NCBI GenBank assembly: GCA_002890585.1
Contig: MIQB01000010.1
Coordinates: 1 to 45,328, forward strand
DNA: 45,328 nt
Direction of reading: 5' to 3'
Source: Tannerella sp. oral taxon 808
GTDB taxonomy: Bacteria; Bacteroidota; Bacteroidia; Bacteroidales; Tannerellaceae
Shown: positions 31,039-39,040 of the stretch, in pieces
Numbering within the stretch: the first letter of the stretch is position 1
Layout of the letters: each line of letters starts with the position of its first letter
Program-made: the position numbers and the translations under genes
Notes under the pieces: model-generated
The model's database searches: none
What the model was told of the DNA's origin: nothing
Seen by the model: only the letters and a program-made list of their open reading frames with translations

Positions 31039-31601
31039 TAGCGTTCCTCAAGAGGGAGCTCGCCGTCGGCGGCGTCGAAGCTGCCGATGCCCTCGCGGTC
31101 GAGTTCGTCGTCGTCATATTCAGAGTCGCCGTAGAAGTCCTCATCCGCATTCGTTTCGAGGGTCTTTTCGATACTCTTCTCTAACGCTTCGGGCGTGAGG
31201 GTTTGTGCTGGTGGCATCCCGATGGAGCGTGTGCAGACGGCCTCGGCGAGGGTTTTCCCGGTGATGATTTCGCGGAGCTCCATGTAAAAGGCGCGCTCCA
31301 TCATGTAGTCGAAGATGTAGATGAGGCGTTGGTGTTCCTCTTCGAGGAACTCTTCTAATCGGGTGTCGGCCATGAGGCAGGTGTCGGCGTCGGAGGGGGC
31401 GCCCATGTCGACGAGGGTGATCTCGGTGCGGCGTGTCCAATCGTCGTCACAGATAAAGAAGCTGCTCATCTCGCCAGGCTTGAAACCGACGGATTGCTCG
31501 ATGGCTTCGTGAAGGTCGAGGAAGGTGGCCTCGGCGTCGATCTGTATCTCGCGCTTGAAGTCGTCGACCTCATCGGAGAGCATAAGGAATCGGTAAATCA
31601 T
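31035..31601 (-). CDS. Plasmid pRiA4b ORF-3-like / IS1096 passenger TnpR-like protein
   Basis: A 188-residue acidic protein. Residues about 1-130 match the family named after pRiA4b ORF-3: YRFLMLSDEVDDFKREIQIDAEATFLDLHEAI, FFICDDDWTRRTEITLVDM and an IFDYMMERAFYMELREI segment. The C-terminal part is very acidic (DEDFYGDSEYDDDELDRE). The family name comes from mobile elements, but in Bacteroidota it is a core-genome neighbour of miaA. No function is established. It overlaps miaA by 4 bases. Confidence 0.8.
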   Translation of the reverse strand: MIYRFLMLSDEVDDFKREIQIDAEATFLDLHEAIEQSVGFKPGEMSSFFICDDDWTRRTEITLVDMGAPSDADTCLMADTRLEEFLEEEHQRLIYIFDYMMERAFYMELREIITGKTLAEAVCTRSIGMPPAQTLTPEALEKSIEKTLETNADEDFYGDSEYDDDELDREGIGSFDAADGELPLEERY

Positions 31602-31660
31602 AAGGAGGAATGAAGAATGGGAGAATGAAAACTATAGTCGATCCAAAATGGTTCGCAAAT

Positions 31661-31731
31661 CTTTCGGTGTACCTGGCGTACGCCCTGAAGGGGCGACTTA
31701 TTGTCCTTTCAGGGCGTGCCGGGTAACCATA
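31661..31731 (-). terminator. Hairpin after the methylaspartate operon
   Basis: Complementary arms ACGCCCTGAAGG and CCTTTCAGGGCGT, extended by GTACCTGG and CCGGGTAAC, form a long stem just past the DUF4387 stop. Confidence 0.6.
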
Positions 31732-31744
31732 ATCGTTCGCAAAC

Positions 31745-32062
31745 CTATAAATCGAACTCGAACTTCATCAGGGGGACGTGCTGTTGGGCGCCGTAGACGT
31801 CCGTTTCGCCCAGCGCGCCGGAGGGGATCGGACGCACGATGGTGGTCTTGATCGCCTTGGCGGGGTCGAAGTGCACGATGCCGATGATGTCCGTCTCGGG
31901 GATGTGGTAGAGCGAGGCGAACATGGCGTTGTTGAATACGCCGGCGGCCTTGACGCGCTCATACATCTCATAGTCCTTGAAGATGACGTCGAAGGTCAGC
32001 TCGTAGGGACCCGAGTTCTTGCTTCGGATCACCGAAGCCACGTCTGTCAGTTTGTAATGCAT
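31745..32062 (-). CDS. DUF4387 protein of the methylaspartate operon
   Basis: A 105-residue protein (HYKLTDVASVIRSKNSGPYELTFDVIF, TDIIGIVHFDPAKAIKTTIVR) of family DUF4387. In many genomes it is encoded directly after an AtuA/DUF1446-type protein; here the gap is 18 bases. The two probably form one enzyme or complex. The pair recurs in glutamate mutase clusters, so a step in mesaconate or citramalate handling is a fair guess, but no activity is known to me. Confidence 0.85.
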   Translation of the reverse strand: MHYKLTDVASVIRSKNSGPYELTFDVIFKDYEMYERVKAAGVFNNAMFASLYHIPETDIIGIVHFDPAKAIKTTIVRPIPSGALGETDVYGAQQHVPLMKFEFDL

Positions 32063-32080
32063 GATAGATATCCTCCTTTC

Positions 32081-33454
32081 TTACTCTTTACCCTGATTGA
32101 AGCTGATGTAGCGCGCGGGGAACAGCTCGGTGGAGTTGTCGACCTGCATCAGGTGGTAGATGTTGAACTCGAAGACCTCGCCCATCTTGGCGTCTGAGGG
32201 CGAGAAGGGGAAGGCCAGGTTGCCGGCCGTCGCGATGCGCCCTTCGTAGCCGAAGTGGAGCATGGTGCTGCGGGCGAATCCACAGATGGTGTTGGCCTGT
32301 TCCTGGGTGGCGGCCACGGCCTCGATGATGATCAGCAGCTCATCGCTGTGCGACTCTTCGGCGTCCTTGAACATGGCCATGACGCCCTTCTTGCCGTAGA
32401 TCTTGAAGTCGAGGTAGAAGTCGGTGATGCCATAGTGCTCAAAGTTGTTCTTCACGCGATCCTTGACGCTGCGGACGATGTCGTCGATCTTGGAGATCAT
32501 GATCGGATCCTTGACGCCGGCGCACGAGATGGTGCGATAGCCTACGCGGCGCACGCCTTCGAGCTTGACGAAGAACTTGTCCGTGGGGACGAACTTCGAT
32601 CCGGCCACCTTCACCTTGTTGTCGTCCACCTGCGTGAAGGTGCACTCGTGCAGGTCGAGGGCGCCACCGGGGCCAGGCAGTACGTAGGGGTTGGTCTTTT
32701 CGTAGAGCGTATGGGCGGCGATGGAGAGCGTGGTGCACTTGCGCAGGGGTGAGAGAGGCTCGAGCACAAAGTGGTCACGGCGGAGGTAGCCGAACATGCA
32801 GTCGCTACCGCTGCCGGGCAGGGCGGCGATGGCGGCACACTCGAGGATCTTGCCCATGTGGAGCGCCAAGGCCTTGTCGTAGCCCTGCTTGATGGCGAGG
32901 GCTGCGAAGACGGCGGGGTCGTACGAGCGACCGGCGATGATCACGTTCGCGCCTTCGTCCAAGGCTTTGATGTAGGGCTCTTCGCCGATCTGAGCGACGA
33001 TGTGCACGGCCTCGTCGACGTCCTTTTCGGCGATCTCTTTGGCCGGGTGGAGGGGCGTCACTTGGCCCTTGCGGAGCTTCTCCTTAACGAGTTCCTTGTC
33101 CAGCTCGGAGCCGATGATGGCCATCTTGAAGCTGAGCTTGTTCTCGCGGGCGATCTCCTTGACGATGTCCACGGCCCAGTCCAGATGCGGCGTAGCACCG
33201 CTGCCGCCAGCCGTGCCGACGATGACGGGGATGCCGGCCTCGATGGCGGCGGGGATCATAATCTCTAAGTCGCGCTTCACCGAGTTGCGGTCGGTGAACG
33301 ACTTGCCGGCGCCTAAGTAGTAGGGGCCGGGATCGGACGATCCGGCGTCGACTGCGATGACGTGCGGCGCACGTTTCATGCCCTCCACGAACGACTCCAT
33401 CGGGAAGCCGTAGCCCAGGATGGCGGTGGGGGATAAGACTCTTAATTCTTCCAT
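32081..33454 (-). CDS. AtuA/DUF1446-family protein of the methylaspartate operon
   Basis: A 457-residue cytoplasmic protein of the acyclic terpene utilisation AtuA (DUF1446) family. Typical motifs are VIAVDAGSSDPGPYYLGAGKSF near residue 33, GTAGGSGATPHLDWAVDIVKEIA, ANVIIAGRSYDPAVFAALAI and GYRTISCAGVKDP. The biochemical role of the family is not settled; some members are needed in acyl-CoA or terpene breakdown. Here the gene lies between mal and the DUF4387 gene, after a 104-base gap that holds two GTAGGGGCG palindromes. It is a candidate for the step after mesaconate, but that is inference. Confidence 0.85.
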   Translation of the reverse strand: MEELRVLSPTAILGYGFPMESFVEGMKRAPHVIAVDAGSSDPGPYYLGAGKSFTDRNSVKRDLEIMIPAAIEAGIPVIVGTAGGSGATPHLDWAVDIVKEIARENKLSFKMAIIGSELDKELVKEKLRKGQVTPLHPAKEIAEKDVDEAVHIVAQIGEEPYIKALDEGANVIIAGRSYDPAVFAALAIKQGYDKALALHMGKILECAAIAALPGSGSDCMFGYLRRDHFVLEPLSPLRKCTTLSIAAHTLYEKTNPYVLPGPGGALDLHECTFTQVDDNKVKVAGSKFVPTDKFFVKLEGVRRVGYRTISCAGVKDPIMISKIDDIVRSVKDRVKNNFEHYGITDFYLDFKIYGKKGVMAMFKDAEESHSDELLIIIEAVAATQEQANTICGFARSTMLHFGYEGRIATAGNLAFPFSPSDAKMGEVFEFNIYHLMQVDNSTELFPARYISFNQGKE

Positions 33455-33486
33455 TTCTTTTCTGTTGATGGTTGGCCCCGGTGGTT

Positions 33487-33545
33487 GTAGGGGCGAAAGA
33501 TTTTTCGCCCCTACGAGAGGGCGTATGCGTGTGCGCCCCTACAAG
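33487..33545. repeat. Two GTAGGGGCG-type palindromes between mal and the AtuA-like gene
   Basis: GTAGGGGCG-AAAGATTTTT-CGCCCCTAC (33487-33514) is followed by a GGGCGTATGCGTGTGCGCCCCTAC-type copy. The cores differ but each is largely self-complementary. Confidence 0.85.
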
Positions 33546-33558
33546 GGTTACCGGGTGA

Positions 33559-34806
33559 TTACTTTTTCGCTTTCCGGATGGCCAGGATGCGGCTCATCTC
33601 GTTGAATACAATCATATAGCCTTCGTCGACGCCCATGCCCGGCTTAGCCAGATACTGCACGGGCTGGGTGGCCATAGCGATGTGTGCGCAGACTTCGGCC
33701 GAGCGATTCGTCTCGTTGCAGGTGCCGCCGAGGTAGGCGCCCATGCCGTGCTCCTTGCAGTAGAGGACAGCCTCGATCGCGTTGTTGATACCGCCGAGGT
33801 CGGGCGTCTTGATCTGAGCCATGTGACCCGATTTCTGTTTGGAGAAGTCCACGATGTCCTCCAGCGTGTTGCACCATTCGTCGGCTACGATCTCGGCGTT
33901 GATGCCCTCGCGGTCGATCACGGCGCGGATCTCGTTCAGCACCTTGATCTGTGCCTCGCGCTCGCCCATATCCACGGGGCCTTCGACGCGCAGCTTGAAG
34001 GGCGCTGCGATGGCTGCCACCTCACCGATGTAGTGAGCGATGGCCACGGGGTCGTTGTTGAAGACGATGCCGAGGGTGCCGTAGACATCGATGTGGATCG
34101 TCGGGTTGTAGCCCTCGAAGGGCTTCAACTTCTGGATGCGGTTGCGCAGCCACTCCACGTATTCCTTGATCTTCTCGCCCTTGAGGCCCACCTTCGTCTC
34201 GACGTGGTTAAAGAGGGCGTGCGGCAGTACGTCGGCCGCCTTCATGATCATCTTGTCGGCGTTCAGGTAGCGGTCGTCTCCCGACTGGGAGAAGATGGGG
34301 ATGATGGTGTCGGAGATCTTCGTGCCGTACTCGTCGGCGATGACTTCGGCCATCAGCACGCCGCGGCTCTTGGCCACAGCGTCGAGGCAGGCCTGGGTCA
34401 CGCCGTAGCGGATGGCGGTGTGGTATTTCTTGCCCGTCTTGGGGTCTACGTGCTTGTCGGTGCGGTCGGCCATTTCGCGGAAGGTGGTGATCTCCTTGCC
34501 CACGTAGAGCGGGGCTATTTCCTTCTCGATGACGGGGATGAAGTCTTTGGCCAGGAAGAGCGGGTCGCGTCCGCCCGCGCCGGAGTACTGCACCGCGGCG
34601 CAGTCGCCGTAAGCCATCGCGCCGTTTTCGAACACGAAGATGACTGAGATCGATTCGCCAGCCTGACGAACGGCCGTGAATCCGGGGGTTACAGGCGTTC
34701 CTTCGTAGAAGGCGCCGTCGTTTTTTGCTCCGTTCTTAATGGCCTTCTGATCGTCGAAGAAGAAGCCCGTTTTGCCGGGAGCGCAGATTACTTGGGTGAT
34801 TTTCAT
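33559..34806 (-). CDS. mal: Methylaspartate ammonia-lyase
   Basis: A 415-residue enzyme that removes ammonia from (2S,3S)-3-methylaspartate to give mesaconate. It belongs to the enolase superfamily: an N-terminal capping domain, then a barrel with the magnesium ligands and the catalytic Lys in QIKTPDLGGINNAIEAVLY (near residue 330), followed by GTCNETNRSAEVCAHIA. Length matches characterised enzymes. It follows mutE by 381 bases, a gap largely filled with a 42-bp array. Confidence 0.96.
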   Translation of the reverse strand: MKITQVICAPGKTGFFFDDQKAIKNGAKNDGAFYEGTPVTPGFTAVRQAGESISVIFVFENGAMAYGDCAAVQYSGAGGRDPLFLAKDFIPVIEKEIAPLYVGKEITTFREMADRTDKHVDPKTGKKYHTAIRYGVTQACLDAVAKSRGVLMAEVIADEYGTKISDTIIPIFSQSGDDRYLNADKMIMKAADVLPHALFNHVETKVGLKGEKIKEYVEWLRNRIQKLKPFEGYNPTIHIDVYGTLGIVFNNDPVAIAHYIGEVAAIAAPFKLRVEGPVDMGEREAQIKVLNEIRAVIDREGINAEIVADEWCNTLEDIVDFSKQKSGHMAQIKTPDLGGINNAIEAVLYCKEHGMGAYLGGTCNETNRSAEVCAHIAMATQPVQYLAKPGMGVDEGYMIVFNEMSRILAIRKAKK

Positions 34807-34875
34807 TTCTGTTTCTATTTGGTTGTGTGTATGTACGCTTCAATTGTCAAGGAATATGCGGGGCGGCGGAGCTCC

Positions 34876-35148
34876 ATTGTCTCAGGCGGGAATAAGTCAG
34901 GAGTATCCTGATTTATTATTTCCAATCGCAATAATGAATCCGGAGTATCCTGATTTATTATTTCCAATCGCAATAATGAATTTGGAGTGTCCCGATTTGT
35001 TATTGTCTGAAGCAATAATAAATTTGGAGTGCCCCGATTTATTATTGTCTGAAACAATAATAAATTCGGAGTGTCCTGACTTATTATTGTCTAAAGCAAT
35101 AATAAATTCGGAGTGTCCCGATTTATTATTGTCTGAGACAATGATATG
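34876..35148. repeat. 42-bp tandem array J inside the methylaspartate operon
   Basis: GGAGTGTCC-type words start at 34900, 34942, 34984, 35026, 35068 and 35110, exactly 42 bp apart. One dyad is ATTATTG-N7-CAATAAT (centre 35051), the other CGGAGTGTCCCG-like (centre 35072 and 35114), so dyads are 21 bp apart. It lies between mutE and mal in a transcribed region. Long frames through it exist only because 42 is a multiple of three. Confidence 0.92.
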
Positions 35149-35187
35149 CACCAACCGCTGCTCCTTGTTTTCGTTTCGTCTTTTGGG

Positions 35188-36657
35188 TCAATTGTTCGAC
35201 GAAGTAGTGCGCGGCCGTCCGACGAGGAAGCCCTTGCCGATGGCGTAGACGTCGTCGATGACCATTTGGAAGCTGACGGGGCGGTTCTCAAACGCGGCGC
35301 GCTCCTCGAGCTTCTTGCGGTGGAAGTCCACGATGTCTTTCGAGAGCGGCAGCGCGCCCATGTCGAGCAGGCGGACGGCGCCCACATTGTCGCGCGCCGG
35401 CATGGCCTTACCCGCATTGTAGCGGCTGGGGGCGAAGGGGATGTCGAGCACACCGGCCTCGAAGGCGGCTACCGTGCCCACGGCATAGTCGCCGCGGCCT
35501 AACTCCTCGACCTTGCCGAGGATGCAGTGCATTTCGGCCGAGATGATCTCGCTCTCCTCTAATACGGCGGGGATGGAGCGGAAGTCCTGGTCGCGCAGCA
35601 TGGAGGTCACCTGCTTCGTGGCGCGGAGCCCGGCGGCGTTGGCCTCCTTCGTGGGCACACCCATCGCCTCGTGCGGCGTCTTGACGATCACCTTCGTAGC
35701 CTTGGCCAACGCTGCGGCGGCCGCGCCCCACGAGATGACGCCGAAGGCCTTGGCCTCGTCTTGCGGGAAGCCGCCCATCCACTGGTGGAAGACGGTCGTC
35801 ACGCGCACGTCGTGGAAGCCGTACTTATCGAGGTAATCGCGTGTGAGTACGTTTAGGGTATGCAGCGCGGCCACGTCCTGGATCAGGTTGCCACACTGGC
35901 CGTATCCGACGGTGATGTCCTTCACGCCCTGCGCCGCGGCGAGGAGGGTTTCGATGACGGCCACCGAGTTCGAGATGCAGGGCGGGATCAGTGTGCCCGT
36001 CAGCGGTCCGAACGGCTCGCGGTTGATCGAGACGCCAGCCTCCTCATAGAGACCCACCAAGCGGTCGGTGTACTGCCAGTGTGCGATGGTCTTTTCGATT
36101 GAATGGCTCTTGGAGTAGGGGATGTTGTACGAGATGCCGCCGCCCTCGTACGAGGTGAATCCGCCAGCGATGGAGATCTCCGTCAGTAGGCGGGCGTCGG
36201 GCGTACCGTGGCGCACCTGCACGGGGCTCTTGAGCGCCGAGGTCACGTCGCGGCAGATCGTCTTGCCATAGTTCACGATCGGGAAGCCGTTCAGCATCGA
36301 GCGGTTCGTCTCCTTACTCTTTTCGATACCCGTCTCGGCCTCGTGGTAGCGGTTCAGACGCGTGTAGCTATCCACTGTCGTGGGCAGCAAGTCGGCCTCG
36401 CCCTCGGTCTCGAGGAATTGGAGCAGCTTCTTGTGCTCCTCCGGCAGAGCCACACCGGCACGCGGCTGGATGAGCGTCGTGCGCTCCTCGACAGCCTTCT
36501 GCAACTTGGCACCGAAGCGCTTCTCTGCGGGGATGGATTTTTGATAGGCCACGGCCTCGTCGAAATCAATGTCTCGCCCCGTGTGCCATTGTCCAAGCAC
36601 CTCCTTGCGTTCGGCGAAGAAGGCGTCTTCTGAAATCTTCTGATTGCTGATTTCCAT
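35188..36657 (-). CDS. mutE: Methylaspartate (glutamate) mutase, large subunit E
   Basis: A 489-residue catalytic subunit of coenzyme-B12-dependent glutamate mutase, which rearranges L-glutamate to (2S,3S)-3-methylaspartate. The TIM-barrel motifs seen are LLPTTVDSYTRLNRYHEAE, IVNYGKTICRDV, VRHGTPDARLL, GGISYNIPYSKS and VGYGQCGNLIQDVAAL. Length is close to clostridial enzymes. It works with MutS, encoded two genes upstream. A 235-base gap with palindromic repeats separates it from mutL. Confidence 0.96.
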   Translation of the reverse strand: MEISNQKISEDAFFAERKEVLGQWHTGRDIDFDEAVAYQKSIPAEKRFGAKLQKAVEERTTLIQPRAGVALPEEHKKLLQFLETEGEADLLPTTVDSYTRLNRYHEAETGIEKSKETNRSMLNGFPIVNYGKTICRDVTSALKSPVQVRHGTPDARLLTEISIAGGFTSYEGGGISYNIPYSKSHSIEKTIAHWQYTDRLVGLYEEAGVSINREPFGPLTGTLIPPCISNSVAVIETLLAAAQGVKDITVGYGQCGNLIQDVAALHTLNVLTRDYLDKYGFHDVRVTTVFHQWMGGFPQDEAKAFGVISWGAAAAALAKATKVIVKTPHEAMGVPTKEANAAGLRATKQVTSMLRDQDFRSIPAVLEESEIISAEMHCILGKVEELGRGDYAVGTVAAFEAGVLDIPFAPSRYNAGKAMPARDNVGAVRLLDMGALPLSKDIVDFHRKKLEERAAFENRPVSFQMVIDDVYAIGKGFLVGRPRTTSSNN

Positions 36658-36708
36658 GTCTATGATTTATTGCTGTTTCTGGTTTTATATCGGATGGTCC
36701 CCCCCCCT

Positions 36709-36852
36709 GTAGGGGCGTATCGCATACGCCCCGGCCCGTACCCGGTATTTGTAGGGGCGAAAAATTTTTCGCCCCTACGAGGTGCCGGCATTCGTCGCCG
36801 CCAGCGACGTTTTGGATGGGCGTATGCGATACGCCCCTACACCTGCCGGCAG
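36709..36852. repeat. Composite inverted GTAGGGGCG repeat between mutL and mutE
   Basis: GTAGGGGCGTATCGCATACG (36709 on) and its inverse ending CGATACGCCCCTAC (36840) flank a central GTAGGGGCG-AAAAATTTTT-CGCCCCTAC palindrome (36751-36778). A perfect CCTGCCGGCAGG follows at the right edge. The whole reads as a nested, MITE-like composite of about 140 bp. Confidence 0.85.
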
Positions 36853-36892
36853 GAGGGGGACGGCGGGCGGACACATAGGTCCGCCCCTCCAT

Positions 36893-38272
36893 TCATATAA
36901 TTTCTTCTTTCATAATCCTCAGCGCCAGCTCCGGATTGACGGCGCTCAGCAGCCCCATCGAGGCGAAGATGTAGCGCCGATCTAACTTGTAGGACGGATG
37001 CTGCGGCTTAGCGTAGGTGAAGTCGTTCGCGTCGGCTTTCGAGCCCTCCAAGAGATAGTCCGGGTGTTCGCTGTGGATGATGGCGCCGCCAATGCCGACT
37101 ACGTAAGCCACATCGGCGAGGTCCTTTCCCGTCAACGCGAACAGCTGTCCGCACGGCGTGTAGACCGTCTGGTATACGCCGCAATGGCGCTCCACCGCGA
37201 GGCGTATGGCGCCACGTGCCAGCTCCTCCTCGATGCGTTGCTCCGCGCTGCCCGACTCCGCCAAGGTGTCCGGATGCTCCGTGCACAGGCGCACCCACGC
37301 TTCCACCTGATCGCGTCCGGCGGCGGCAGCGTCGGCCACCGCGTCGAGATCTAACTCATCGGCCAGCGACGACAGACTGTAGCGCATACCCAGATCGCCC
37401 TCCACCGTACGCTTGGCATACGGCTCCGGCAGACCCTTCGTCACCGCCCCGTCGATCGTCGGCTTACCGTCCGTCATCGAGTAGACGTCCGTCGTGGCGC
37501 CGCCAATGTCGATAGCCAACAGATCGCCTACGCCGGCCTCCTTGCGCGTGCCTTTGCTGAAGAGTTCGCAGCCGTTCATCACCGCCAGTGGCGTAGGGAT
37601 GATGCGGTGCGGCGTCATGTCCTGCACCCGGCTCAGACCCTTGGCCTCGATGATGCGACTGATGAAGAGTTCCTTGATCTTTTCCTTCGCCGGCGCGATG
37701 TTGAGCCGGTTAAACTCCGGCATCACATTGTCCGTGATCACATAGTTCTTGTTCGACGCCGCAAAGACTTCCTCGAGCTCGTACGAGGCCGACTTGTTGC
37801 CAGCCACGATGACGGAGAAGTTGCGCGGGATGGCGCAGAGGCGTCGGGCATTGGCCACGATCACCTCCTTGTTGCCGCCGTCCGTGCCGCCGCAGAGCAG
37901 CACTAAGTCGGGGTCGATGCGATAGATCTCGTCTTGCTCTTGCTTGGAGATCTCGAAGGCGTACGTCTTGACCACTTTGGCACCGGCGCTGGAGGCTGCC
38001 AGACGAGCCGCTTTCGACGTCAGCTCAGGCACGAGTCCTAATGCGACCATCTTCAGCCCGCCCGCAGCACTGCTGCAGCAGAGCAGCTCGTCGTACGCAA
38101 ACGGTTCGCCGAGCGACTCCTCCAGGCGGGCCAATGCGTTGCGGAAGCCTGTGCGCACGTCTGTGTCGATCGTTGTGAAAGCCGCAGCCGTACCGACCAC
38201 GCAACCACGATCGGCGTCGATGGCGCTCAACTTCGTGTACGTAGACCCGAAATCGACAGTAAGATATTTCAT
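36893..38272 (-). CDS. mutL: Glutamate mutase reactivation/chaperone protein MutL
   Basis: A 459-residue protein from ATG 38272, the start of the actin-like fold (MKYLTVDFGSTYTKLSAID); the frame extends upstream only by overlap. It is the ASKHA-type ATPase encoded between the two mutase subunits in most clusters and is thought to exchange damaged B12 cofactor. Motifs: VDFGSTYTK at the N-terminus, LLCGGTDGGN, LLAIDIGGATTDVYSM and VVGIGGAIIHSEHPDY. This is not the DNA mismatch-repair MutL. Confidence 0.93.
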   Translation of the reverse strand: MKYLTVDFGSTYTKLSAIDADRGCVVGTAAAFTTIDTDVRTGFRNALARLEESLGEPFAYDELLCCSSAAGGLKMVALGLVPELTSKAARLAASSAGAKVVKTYAFEISKQEQDEIYRIDPDLVLLCGGTDGGNKEVIVANARRLCAIPRNFSVIVAGNKSASYELEEVFAASNKNYVITDNVMPEFNRLNIAPAKEKIKELFISRIIEAKGLSRVQDMTPHRIIPTPLAVMNGCELFSKGTRKEAGVGDLLAIDIGGATTDVYSMTDGKPTIDGAVTKGLPEPYAKRTVEGDLGMRYSLSSLADELDLDAVADAAAAGRDQVEAWVRLCTEHPDTLAESGSAEQRIEEELARGAIRLAVERHCGVYQTVYTPCGQLFALTGKDLADVAYVVGIGGAIIHSEHPDYLLEGSKADANDFTYAKPQHPSYKLDRRYIFASMGLLSAVNPELALRIMKEEII

Positions 38273-38294
38273 GGGTAAAGCCCTCTTCGCGTCG

Positions 38295-38726
38295 TTATTT
38301 CGCCTGTGCGGCGTCGCGTGCTTCGAGCAATGCTTGCAGGTCTTGGATGGTCGTTTCGATCGGTGTTCCGGGGGGGTAAACCTTGTTGAAGCCCATGGCC
38401 ATGAAGCGCTTCTCGACGTCTTCAAAGTTCTGCTTACCCACCACTAAGTTGCCGCCGGCGAAGAGGGGGATGTCCTTCAGTCCGGCTTCGTCGCATTTCT
38501 CGCGCAGCCCGTTGCAATCGATCTCGCCATGCCCATAGAGCGACGAAACGAGGATGGCGTCGGCATTCGTCTCCAACGCTGCTTCGATGTATTCTTCTTG
38601 CGACACCATCACGCCGAGGTTAACGACTTTAAAGCCCGCCTGCTGTAGCGCAAAGGCGATGATCTTGTTGCCGACGGCATGTGCGTCCGCACCGATCACT
38701 CCTGTTACGATCGTTTTCTGTTTCAT
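38295..38726 (-). CDS. mutS: Methylaspartate (glutamate) mutase, B12-binding subunit S
   Basis: A 143-residue protein from ATG 38726. It is the small cobalamin-binding subunit: D14-x-H16-x-x-G19 (GADAHAVGNK) provides the axial His ligand, and ILVSSLYGHGEID and FAGGNLVVGK are the later binding loops. It starts the operon mutS-mutL-mutE-mal-AtuA-like-DUF4387. I looked for a cobalamin riboswitch in the 310 bases upstream and found none. This is not DNA mismatch-repair MutS. Confidence 0.94.
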   Translation of the reverse strand: MKQKTIVTGVIGADAHAVGNKIIAFALQQAGFKVVNLGVMVSQEEYIEAALETNADAILVSSLYGHGEIDCNGLREKCDEAGLKDIPLFAGGNLVVGKQNFEDVEKRFMAMGFNKVYPPGTPIETTIQDLQALLEARDAAQAK

Positions 38727-38978
38727 TATTATTTGATTGAGGTTGGGGCAAAGGAATGGACTTTGGTATGAAAAAGAAAGGCTCTTCAGACAAAAACTTT
38801 GGCCCACTTACGATCCCTTCGGAACTGCGTTTCAGGCGGTAACAAACCGACAGTAAAGCCTCGCGTTTCGGTTTCGATCCGTTTGTTTTGAGGAGAAATT
38901 AAATGCGCCCGAAATGGGATCGCAAACGCTCCGACGGCGCTATCGAAGCGAAATGCAGCAGGCGTAACGCGATAATCT

Positions 38979-38986
38979 TAGTTTTG
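38979..38986 (+). promoter_or_regulatory. Bacteroidota -7 motif for the TPR lipoprotein gene
   Basis: TAGTTTTG (TAnnTTTG) lies 55 bases before the ATG at 39041. The rest of the gap 38727-39040 shows no gene, array or riboswitch. Confidence 0.5.
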
Positions 38987-39040
38987 CCCACCCTTTAGGG
39001 AATAGAGACATTTATATAAACAATACACACTCACCCCATC

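Noticed and set aside
31035..31601. Recent mobile element (family is named after IS1096 and a plasmid)
   Set aside because: There are no inverted repeats or transposase, and the gene is coupled to miaA by a 4-base overlap, so it looks like core genome.
33682..34647. 321-codon + strand frame
   Set aside because: It is antisense to mal, a complete and well-recognised enzyme gene.
36893..38726. DNA mismatch repair genes mutL and mutS
   Set aside because: The symbols coincide, but the proteins are the glutamate mutase reactivation ATPase and the B12-binding subunit; no mismatch-repair domains are present.
38727..39040. Cobalamin riboswitch upstream of mutS
   Set aside because: B12 dependence made it plausible, but I found no GCCACTG-type box or paired structure of the right size on the - strand.
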